Part shown: positions 1 to 6,586 of the stretch, in pieces
Layout of the letters: each line of letters opens with the position of its first letter
How positions within the stretch are numbered: position 1 is the first letter of the stretch
From: Chryseobacterium gleum
Lineage (GTDB): Bacteria > Bacteroidota > Bacteroidia > Flavobacteriales_D > Crocinitomicaceae
NCBI GenBank assembly: GCA_945877045.1
Contig: CAMCQW010000041.1
Span: 1-11,889 of the forward strand
Reading direction: 5' to 3'
DNA: 11,889 nt
Notes under the pieces: generated by a model
The model's input: the letters and a program-made list of their open reading frames with translations, nothing else
Told to the model about the DNA's origin: nothing
Database searches by the model: none
Made by a program: the position numbers and the translations under genes

Positions 1-1119
1 GTTTTGAAGAATTTGAATCGTTTCATCGATTGATGTTGGTTCGATGATAACTTTTTGAAACCTACGTTCCAGTGCTCCATCTTTTTCAATATGCTGGCGA
101 TATTCATCAAGCGTTGTTGCTCCGATAGCTTGCAGTTCACCCCTAGCAAGTGCAGGTTTAAACATATTGGAAGCATCTAAGGAACCACTTGCCCCACCCG
201 CACCGATTATGGTATGGATCTCATCGATAAATAGGATAATATCTGGATTTTTCTCCAACTCCTGCATTACGGCCTTCATTCTTTCTTCAAATTGCCCTCG
301 GTATTTTGTCCCGGCTACTAAAGAAGCTAAGTCAAGTGATACAATTCTTTTACCAAATAAGATCCGTGAAACTTTACGTTGCATAATTCTTAAGGCTAAT
401 CCTTCAGCGATGGCACTTTTACCAACACCAGGCTCACCAATTAAAATTGGATTGTTTTTCTTCCTTCTTGAAAGAATCTGACTCACGCGTTCAATCTCTT
501 TTTCCCGTCCTACAATTGGATCTAATTTACCGGCTTCCGCCATTTTTGTTAAATCCCTACCGAAATTATCTAGTACAGGCGTTTTTGATTTTGAATCAAC
601 TGGTTTTCTCGGGCTTGGCGTAGAGAAATTTTCTTCGTCATCATTGTTGCTCGGGAACTCCGCTTTCGGAAATTTTTGTGCTTCTATCATAGTTTCATAT
701 TCATCTTTAGCGTTATCATAAATAAGTCCATATTTATTCAAAATTTGGCAAGCGGCACAATCCTCGTAGCGTAAAATTGTTAAAAGTAAATGCTCTGTCC
801 CAATAACGGTTGATTTAAAAAGCTTAGCCTCCAGATAAGACTGTTTAATAATGTTTTCTGTTTGCTTCAGTAAAGGAATCGTTGATAATTGAGGAGGAGA
901 AGCAGCTGCTGATTTTTTCAAAACCGCCACTAATTCCTTTTTTAATACCAAATGATCCAATTCAAATTCTTTAATAATTTGTATTGCTTTTCCTTCATTT
1001 AATTTGAATAAGCCCAATAGCAAATGCTCAGGACTTACAAAATCATTGTGTAATTGTACAGCCTCTTCTCTGCTTAATCGTATTAAATCTTTTACGCGTG
1101 GTGAAAATTTTGCCTCCAT
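1..1119 (-). CDS. clpC: ATP-dependent Clp protease ATP-binding subunit ClpC, N-terminal part (cut by window edge)
   Basis: This encodes a Hsp100/Clp AAA+ unfoldase, which in this family threads protein substrates into the ClpP peptidase in the cytoplasm. The 373 visible codons run from ATG at 1119 to the left edge without a stop. Residues 1-150 are a double Clp N-domain, with the repeat hallmarks SPEHLLLGL (29-37) and GTEHLLLTIL (107-116). A polar linker covers about 151-180. The first AAA+ module follows, with Walker A GEPGVGKS (228-235), pore loop KYRG (Tyr273), Walker B ILFIDE (Asp299) and sensor/arginine-finger segments IGATTLDEYR and ALERRF. ClpC proteins are usually about 840 residues, so the rest of D1, the middle domain and D2 lie outside. 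The N-domain and D1 favour ClpC over ClpB, but the diagnostic middle domain is not visible. It is divergent from gyrA. Confidence 0.93.
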   Translation of the reverse strand, partial: MEAKFSPRVKDLIRLSREEAVQLHNDFVSPEHLLLGLFKLNEGKAIQIIKEFELDHLVLKKELVAVLKKSAAASPPQLSTIPLLKQTENIIKQSYLEAKLFKSTVIGTEHLLLTILRYEDCAACQILNKYGLIYDNAKDEYETMIEAQKFPKAEFPSNNDDEENFSTPSPRKPVDSKSKTPVLDNFGRDLTKMAEAGKLDPIVGREKEIERVSQILSRRKKNNPILIGEPGVGKSAIAEGLALRIMQRKVSRILFGKRIVSLDLASLVAGTKYRGQFEERMKAVMQELEKNPDIILFIDEIHTIIGAGGASGSLDASNMFKPALARGELQAIGATTLDEYRQHIEKDGALERRFQKVIIEPTSIDETIQILQN

Positions 1120-1143
1120 AGTTGAATTAAGGATGTATTGGAA

Positions 1144-1151
1144 CAAATATA
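1144..1151 (-). promoter_or_regulatory. Candidate clpC promoter, -7 element
   Basis: Read on the minus strand the sequence is TATATTTG, a full match to the Bacteroidota -7 consensus TAnnTTTG. It ends 24 nt before the clpC start codon, which would give a short leader. I see no convincing -33 TTG at the usual spacing, so the call rests on one motif and its position in AT-rich DNA. Confidence 0.42.
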
Positions 1152-1253
1152 ACTATTAAATCAAAATGCATACACCATAATTATTCACAATTTATCATTA
1201 AAATTTGTTAGTAATTAACTTTATATTAACACAAAAAAATGGCTATTTATCAC

Positions 1254-1261
1254 TAATTTTG
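1254..1261 (+). promoter_or_regulatory. Candidate gyrA promoter, -7 element
   Basis: TAATTTTG fits the Bacteroidota -7 consensus TAnnTTTG. It lies 50 nt upstream of the gyrA ATG, so a transcript would carry an A-rich leader of roughly 45 nt. A matching -33 TTG at the usual distance is not apparent; the nearest upstream TTTG (1204-1207) is too far away. Confidence 0.42.
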
Positions 1262-1311
1262 GAAGCCTAGAAATATAATTCTTGGCAACAAAAAAAAACA
1301 ATTAGTAAGTT

Positions 1312-3939
1312 ATGGCAGAAGGAGAAAGAATAATTAGGATAAACATTGAAGATGAAATGAAGTCAGCTTACATCGATTATTCGATGTCTGTTATCGTTTC
1401 ACGTGCATTACCTGACGTTCGAGATGGATTTAAACCTGTTCACAGAAGAGTTTTATATGGCATGCAGGACTTAGGTGTGTATTCCAATAAAGCACACAAG
1501 AAATCGGCAAGAATTGTCGGAGAAGTATTAGGAAAGTATCACCCGCATGGAGATAGTTCTGTATATGATACCATGGTGCGTATGGCGCAGCCTTGGTCTT
1601 TGCGTTACCCTTTAGTAGATGGACAAGGAAATTTCGGGTCAGTAGATGGTGATAGTCCTGCAGCAATGCGATATACCGAAGCTAGATTAAGGAAAATAAC
1701 TGAAGAGATGTTGGACGATCTAGAAAAAGAGACCGTTGATTTCCGACCTAATTTTGACGATAGTTTAGAAGAGCCTACCGTACTTCCGACGAAAATTCCG
1801 AATTTATTAATTAATGGTGCATCTGGAATTGCCGTTGGGATGGCTACTAACATGGCACCACACAACCTTACCGAAGTAATTGATGGCATTATTGCCATGA
1901 TTGACAACAAAGATTTGCCAATAGAAGACTTGTTAAACTATGTTAAAGCACCTGATTTTCCAACAGGAGGAATTATATATGGTTACGAGGGGGTTCGCGA
2001 TGCTTTTCTAACTGGAAGAGGACGCATAGTAATTCGAGGAAAAGCAGAAATTGAAGAGGTAAATGGACGGGAGCAGATTATTGTAACTGAAATTCCATAT
2101 CAGGTAAATAAGGCGGAAATGATTAAAAAAATCGCCGACTTAGTTAACGATAAAAAAATTGAGGGAATTTCAGATTTAAGAGATGAATCCGATAGAAATG
2201 GAATGCGTATCGTTTTTGAAATTAAACGCGATTCGATCGCCAATGTAGTGTTAAACAAATTATATAAGTTCACTGCTCTACAGACCTCATTTTCAGTTAA
2301 TAACATATGCTTAGTTGATGGGCGGCCTCGCTTATTAAACTTACAACAAATCATTGAGCAATTCATTCTATTTAGGCACCAAGTTGTGGTTCGTAGAACT
2401 ACATTTGAATTACGAAAAGCAGAAGAAAGAGCGCATATTTTAGAAGGATTAATCATTGCTTCAGATAATATAGATGAAGTTATTGAGATAATCAAAACGT
2501 CGGATAGTCCAGACCACGCAAGAGAAAGACTTTCTACTCGTTTTGGTTTGTCAGAAATCCAAACTCGTGCAATTGTCGACATGCGTCTTCGTCATTTAAC
2601 TGGACTAGAGCAAGATAAGCTTCGAACTGAATTCAACGAGTTAATGCTATTAATTGCGGATTTAAAAGACATTTTAGCAAATGAAGAAAGACGTAAACAA
2701 ATAATCAAAGATGAATTATCCGATATGCGCACGAAGTATGGTGATGGACGACGTTCATCCATTGAGTATTCTGCGAGCGAAATGCGAATGGAGGATTTAA
2801 TTGCGGATGAAGAAGTGGTTGTTACGATTTCACATGCTGGCTATATTAAGAGAACGAATTTAGCAGAATACAAAGTTCAAAATCGTGGTGGAATGGGTTC
2901 TAAAGGATCCACAACACGAGACAAAGATTTCTTAGAGCATTTATTCGTTGCCACCAACCATAACTATTTATTAATCTTTACAGAAAAAGGTCGTTGCTTC
3001 TGGATGCGAGTTTATGAAATACCAGAAGGAAATAAATTATCGAAAGGACGGGCGATTCAAAACCTGATCAACATTCCACAAGATGATAAAGTAAAAGCGT
3101 ATGTTAAAGTATTGGATTTAACGGATAAAGAATATACAAGCAACAATTTTATTATCATGTGCTCTAAGTTTGGTGTAATTAAAAAAACATCCTTAGATGC
3201 TTATTCTCGTCCACGTTCTAATGGTATCAATGCCATTACCATTCGAGATAACGATGAATTGTTAGAGGCAAGATTAACCAATGGTGCAAATGAAATCGTT
3301 ATGGCAACAAGTACAGGTCGTGCCATTCGTTTCAATGAGGCAAAAGTTCGTCCAATGGGACGAAATGCTGCCGGTGTGAGAGGGGTTACGCTTACTCAAG
3401 CAGGCGATGAAGTAATAGGAATGATCTGTGTAGAAGATATTTTCTCCACTATATTAGTTGTTTCTGAGAAAGGATTCGGAAAACGAACGTATTTAAATGA
3501 CCCAGAAGATAAAGAGCCAGTTTACCGAATCACCAACCGTGGTGGTAAAGGGGTAAAAACTATGAATATCACTGATAAAACCGGTAAATTATTATCCATT
3601 CAGAACGTAAGTGACGAAGATGATTTAATGATTATTACGAAATCGGGGGTTACCATTCGTATGCACATTGATACAATCCGCACAATGGGAAGAGCTGCTC
3701 AAGGAGTTAAATTAATCAATCTCAAAAATAACGCTGAAATCGCTGCCATAGCAAATGTTCCAAGAACGGAAGATGAAGATGATGAAGCAGAATTATTGGA
3801 TGCCCTGCCAATATCGGAAAATAGTGAAGAATTAGGTCCTATAGAAGATCTTGATGAGGACATCGAAGAGACAGAAACTGATGATATGAATACCAATGAT
3901 AGCGAAGAGGAACTTGATGACGAAGATGATGATGAATAA
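1312..3939 (+). CDS. gyrA: DNA gyrase subunit A
   Basis: This is the A subunit of gyrase, the type IIA topoisomerase that works with GyrB to introduce negative supercoils by ATP-driven strand passage. The breakage-reunion domain covers about residues 1-490 and the DNA-wrapping beta-pinwheel about 505-815. The catalytic tyrosine is Tyr121 in AAMRYTEARL. The quinolone-resistance region reads HPHGDSSVYD with Ser82 and Asp86, matching the susceptible-type residues Ser83 and Asp87 of E. coli. The GyrA-box position holds QNRGGMG (523-529), a relaxed version of Q(R/K)RGG(R/K)G, and a similar NRGGKG lies at 742-747. The protein ends in a 59-residue tail (817-875) with 32 Asp/Glu. At 875 residues the length is normal. 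The gene is complete, and the GyrA box and N-terminus rule out ParC. The ATG at 1312 gives the family's standard N-terminus, though no Shine-Dalgarno is seen. Confidence 0.98.
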   Translation: MAEGERIIRINIEDEMKSAYIDYSMSVIVSRALPDVRDGFKPVHRRVLYGMQDLGVYSNKAHKKSARIVGEVLGKYHPHGDSSVYDTMVRMAQPWSLRYPLVDGQGNFGSVDGDSPAAMRYTEARLRKITEEMLDDLEKETVDFRPNFDDSLEEPTVLPTKIPNLLINGASGIAVGMATNMAPHNLTEVIDGIIAMIDNKDLPIEDLLNYVKAPDFPTGGIIYGYEGVRDAFLTGRGRIVIRGKAEIEEVNGREQIIVTEIPYQVNKAEMIKKIADLVNDKKIEGISDLRDESDRNGMRIVFEIKRDSIANVVLNKLYKFTALQTSFSVNNICLVDGRPRLLNLQQIIEQFILFRHQVVVRRTTFELRKAEERAHILEGLIIASDNIDEVIEIIKTSDSPDHARERLSTRFGLSEIQTRAIVDMRLRHLTGLEQDKLRTEFNELMLLIADLKDILANEERRKQIIKDELSDMRTKYGDGRRSSIEYSASEMRMEDLIADEEVVVTISHAGYIKRTNLAEYKVQNRGGMGSKGSTTRDKDFLEHLFVATNHNYLLIFTEKGRCFWMRVYEIPEGNKLSKGRAIQNLINIPQDDKVKAYVKVLDLTDKEYTSNNFIIMCSKFGVIKKTSLDAYSRPRSNGINAITIRDNDELLEARLTNGANEIVMATSTGRAIRFNEAKVRPMGRNAAGVRGVTLTQAGDEVIGMICVEDIFSTILVVSEKGFGKRTYLNDPEDKEPVYRITNRGGKGVKTMNITDKTGKLLSIQNVSDEDDLMIITKSGVTIRMHIDTIRTMGRAAQGVKLINLKNNAEIAAIANVPRTEDEDDEAELLDALPISENSEELGPIEDLDEDIEETETDDMNTNDSEEELDDEDDDE

Positions 3940-3960
3940 TTGAAATAGGAAACTATGGCA

Positions 3961-3979
3961 TGGTCCTTGAAAACGACCA
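3961..3979. repeat. Short inverted repeat after gyrA, weak hairpin
   Basis: TGGTC (3961-3965) and GACCA (3975-3979) can form a 5-bp stem with a 9-nt loop. A further GCAT (3958-3961) and ATGC (3987-3990) could add an imperfect outer stem. No T-run follows, so this is not a standard intrinsic terminator. It could be an attenuating or RNA-stability structure between gyrA and the TPR gene, or chance. Confidence 0.2.
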
Positions 3980-4015
3980 GCGAATTATGCTAATTATAAA
4001 TTAAAAACGAATAAA

Positions 4016-5146
4016 ATGAGAATCAATTTTCAACTTATTATTGCCAGTATTTTTGCTACTCAAATTGGATTTGGCGCTTTCGCTCAAAAAGCCAATGTTA
4101 CCGATGCCGCTTTACTAATGAAGAAGTACAATCCCATGGCTGGTTTGGAGGCTTCTAAGAATCTATTAAAAAAAGCAAAAGATTTTATAGACATCGCAGC
4201 CGTTAATACAGAAACAGCTGGATCAGCAAAAATGCATATGTACCGTGGTGAGATTTATTTTGGATTAATTGAAGTAGCTGCGATGGAAAGTGCCTCCACT
4301 GGCACAAAACCTGATGAAGCTATTTTAAAAGAATACGAAGCAATCTCAAAGGCATCATTTGCGAAGGTGATGGAAGATCCCAAGCAAGAATTCGTCCCGG
4401 ACATTCAATCTTTTTTAAATTTTCGTTCCAATATGTATTTTAACATGGGGATTAAATCGTATGAAACGAGAAACTTTGCTTTGGCTACCCAATTATTCGT
4501 TGGAGCGATTGAAGTAAAAAGTTTTTTAAATGAAAAATATCCAGATGCAGAAGTTAACGCTCAATTGTGTTTATCAAGAACGGTGGATAGTCTGCTAAAA
4601 GTTAAAAGCTTTGATAAAGCCCTTGAATTAGCAAACGTTGTTAATGAAGTGGTGCCGCAAAACATTGACATATTAATCCTTTTGGTGAATATCTATCTTC
4701 AAAAAGGCGATATTATTGGTTCTCAAAAATACCTAAACGAGGCGCTTGCCCTGGACCCAAACAACAAACAATTGTACTATGTGTTAGGAACTGCTTACAT
4801 GGACTTAGAGGAAAATGAAAAAGCAGATAATGCTTTATCAAAGGCCTTGGAAATTGATCCTGCTTATAATGATGCGCAATATCAATTAGGTGCCCATTTG
4901 TATAATTGGGCAGCTCAATTGAAAAAAGAAGCGGGGCAACTTCCTGAAAACGATGCCAGCTATGAGCCCTTAATGGAAAAAGCAACCGCTATGCAGTACA
5001 GATCCTTGGCATTACTTGAAAAGTATATTGCAGTGAATCCACTTGATAAAACGGTTTTAGAAATCTTACGTTCCACCTATTCAAAATTAGGAAATAACGA
5101 GAAAGCGAGTGAATACAAAAATCGCATTGAAGCGCTAAAGAATTAA
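4016..5146 (+). CDS. Exported tetratricopeptide-repeat (TPR) protein
   Basis: This is a 376-residue protein of unknown specific role. The N-terminus has one Arg, a hydrophobic core (about residues 5-20) and an AFA site before Gln24, which reads as a signal peptide cleaved near residue 23. The mature protein should therefore be periplasmic or envelope-located. The body is all-helical. The clearest TPR units lie at about 215-290, where the DPNN (247-250) and DPAY starts and the LGTAY and ALEIDP segments fit the 34-residue repeat. The middle (about 60-210) is helical with weaker repeats. TPR arrays bind proteins; no enzyme motif is visible. The gene follows gyrA after 76 bp in the same direction with no good terminator between, so partial co-transcription is possible. 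The ATG at 4016 is favoured because it starts the signal peptide. Confidence 0.85.
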   Translation: MRINFQLIIASIFATQIGFGAFAQKANVTDAALLMKKYNPMAGLEASKNLLKKAKDFIDIAAVNTETAGSAKMHMYRGEIYFGLIEVAAMESASTGTKPDEAILKEYEAISKASFAKVMEDPKQEFVPDIQSFLNFRSNMYFNMGIKSYETRNFALATQLFVGAIEVKSFLNEKYPDAEVNAQLCLSRTVDSLLKVKSFDKALELANVVNEVVPQNIDILILLVNIYLQKGDIIGSQKYLNEALALDPNNKQLYYVLGTAYMDLEENEKADNALSKALEIDPAYNDAQYQLGAHLYNWAAQLKKEAGQLPENDASYEPLMEKATAMQYRSLALLEKYIAVNPLDKTVLEILRSTYSKLGNNEKASEYKNRIEALKN

Positions 5147-5191
5147 TCCTACCTCTTAATAGCAAACAGTTATTATGTAATTTGGAGAAAG

Positions 5192-6577
5192 ATGAAAAGT
5201 ATCATTGGGATAATTGGTGGTGGCTTTTCGGGTTGCCTACTTGCACATCACTTATTGGAAAACACGAAGGATCTTCAAGTTGTTGTATTCAATAAATCTA
5301 GTCGTATTGGTCCTGGCTTAGCGTATCAGCCGCAATCTAGCACCATGCTCTTAAATGTAAAAGCAGGAAAAATGAGTGCTTTTCCTTCTATTCCAACTGA
5401 TTTTGTTGATTGGTTAATGGAACACAATCATTATCCATTAAAAACAAAAACCGAAATATCCAACTCCTTTGTTGGCAGAGAATTATACGGGCAGTATTTA
5501 GAAGCCATTTGGAATAATACACATGAAAAATATACTGATAGAATAAGTATCATTGCTGAAGAAGTCCTAGACCTTTTAAAGCCAGATAAGGAATTTATTA
5601 TTCAAACTAAAAACAACACCTTACACGCTCAATATTGTGTGTTGGCGACAGGAAACGAGCTTCCAAGAAACCCCTCTATCCGTAACAATTCATTTTATGG
5701 TTCCCCGAATTATTTTCAAAACCCATGGTCGATTGATTGTGAATTAATTGATGATCAAAAACCTATTTTGATTATTGGAACAGGATTAACAATGGTTGAC
5801 ACCGTTCATTATTTACGTGAAAAAAACAAAAATGGAACTATCTATTGCATCTCACCGCATGGATTTAAAATACTTCCACAAGGCGAAGTAGAAAACACCT
5901 TTGATAGCATACTGCATAAAATAAAGATAGAAGATCGTTTAGCTTCATTGTTAGCTGAATTCAATCTAGCGAAAAAAGAAATTGCTAATAAAAATGGTTC
6001 ATTGGAATCACTCATCAATTACTTCAGGCCTTATTCAGGTAAATTATGGCAAGGATTTACGACAGAAGAAAAATCTTTTTTTCTTAGACACCTTCGACAT
6101 AAATGGGGCGTTGCTAGGCATCGCATCCCTCCTATTTCACACCAACAAATTAAACAGGAACTAGCAGAAAAAAACCTCATTATTTTAGCTGGAAAAATTA
6201 AGGATTTCGATGAAAAAACCGCTGAAATAAATGTCATTTATCGCAGTCCTTTGACACATACAGACGCTAGTATCAAAGTTTCATGTGTAATCAATTGCAC
6301 GGGACCAGAAGCTGATATATCAAAAATTCCACAAGGACTCCTTGCTAAATTATACAAAAATAAACTGATAGTCCCTGATGAACTTTTAGTGGGAATTCAA
6401 GTATCTGTAAGCGATTTCAAGGTAAAAAATACCCATAACACCGAACATTTTTATGCCATTGGAAATTTACTTCGTGGCGAATTATGGGAAAGCACGGCGA
6501 TAAACGAATTACGAGAACAAGCAATTCAATTGTCAATACAAATAGAACATGCTGAAAAAATAAAGAATAATTGCTAA
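5192..6577 (+). CDS. FAD/NAD(P)-binding protein, YdhS-like (COG4529 type)
   Basis: This is a probable flavoprotein of 461 residues with two dinucleotide-binding folds. The first begins at once with IIGGGFSG, whose GxGxxG is residues 9-14 and should bind FAD. It is followed by the family segment GPGLAYQP and LLNVKAGKMSAFP. The second is IIGTGLTMVD (194-203), a probable NAD(P) site. Other family hallmarks are FFLRHLRHKWGVARHRIPP, NCTGP (368-372) and NLLRGELWESTA (425-436). Most members are unassigned, so the substrate is unknown. No signal peptide or membrane segment is seen, suggesting a cytoplasmic protein. ATG 5192 has a GGAG a few bases upstream, an unusually clear ribosome-binding site for this organism type. 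It lies 45 bp after the TPR gene and 9 bp before the BatA gene, so it may open the following operon. Confidence 0.86.
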   Translation: MKSIIGIIGGGFSGCLLAHHLLENTKDLQVVVFNKSSRIGPGLAYQPQSSTMLLNVKAGKMSAFPSIPTDFVDWLMEHNHYPLKTKTEISNSFVGRELYGQYLEAIWNNTHEKYTDRISIIAEEVLDLLKPDKEFIIQTKNNTLHAQYCVLATGNELPRNPSIRNNSFYGSPNYFQNPWSIDCELIDDQKPILIIGTGLTMVDTVHYLREKNKNGTIYCISPHGFKILPQGEVENTFDSILHKIKIEDRLASLLAEFNLAKKEIANKNGSLESLINYFRPYSGKLWQGFTTEEKSFFLRHLRHKWGVARHRIPPISHQQIKQELAEKNLIILAGKIKDFDEKTAEINVIYRSPLTHTDASIKVSCVINCTGPEADISKIPQGLLAKLYKNKLIVPDELLVGIQVSVSDFKVKNTHNTEHFYAIGNLLRGELWESTAINELREQAIQLSIQIEHAEKIKNNC

Positions 6578-6582
6578 CTTTG
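6575..6582 (+). promoter_or_regulatory. Possible internal promoter -7 element before the BatA gene
   Basis: TAACTTTG matches TAnnTTTG and overlaps the TAA stop of the upstream flavoprotein gene. It ends 4 nt before the BatA start codon, so transcription from it would begin at or next to the ATG and give a leaderless or nearly leaderless message. No -33 TTG is seen at the right spacing, so chance occurrence is a real alternative. Confidence 0.25.
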
Positions 6583-6586
6583 GGGT

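Larger units (their letters stand above)
1120..1311. other. Divergent intergenic region between clpC and gyrA
   Basis: This 192-bp, very AT-rich spacer separates two outward-facing genes and must hold both 5' control regions. It carries one TAnnTTTG match facing each gene. It also has a run of nine A residues (1290-1298) in the gyrA leader, which with the surrounding A-rich sequence probably stands in for a Shine-Dalgarno site, as is common in Bacteroidota. I see no HrcA (CIRCE) or CtsR-like inverted repeat of the kind that controls clp genes in Firmicutes, and no strong hairpin or open reading frame. Confidence 0.8.

Noticed and set aside
167..481. Plus-strand open frame of 104 codons
   Set aside because: It lies antisense inside clpC, whose minus-strand translation shows unmistakable AAA+ motifs over the same bases.
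1290..1298. Run of nine A residues as a possible slippage or phase-variation tract
   Set aside because: It lies in the untranslated leader of an essential gene and fits the A-rich leaders usual before Bacteroidota start codons.
2100..2582. Minus-strand open frame of 160 codons inside gyrA
   Set aside because: It is antisense to conserved GyrA coding sequence and has no recognisable domain or start context, so it is a shadow frame.
1312..3939. Topoisomerase IV subunit ParC as an alternative to GyrA
   Set aside because: A GyrA-box-like motif, the GyrA N-terminus and the full six-blade-length C-terminal domain all fit GyrA.
5147..5191. TAATA/TATTA inverted repeat between the TPR and flavoprotein genes
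   Set aside because: It is only five A/T pairs with a nine-base loop and no T-run, so it would be unstable and is expected by chance in such AT-rich DNA.
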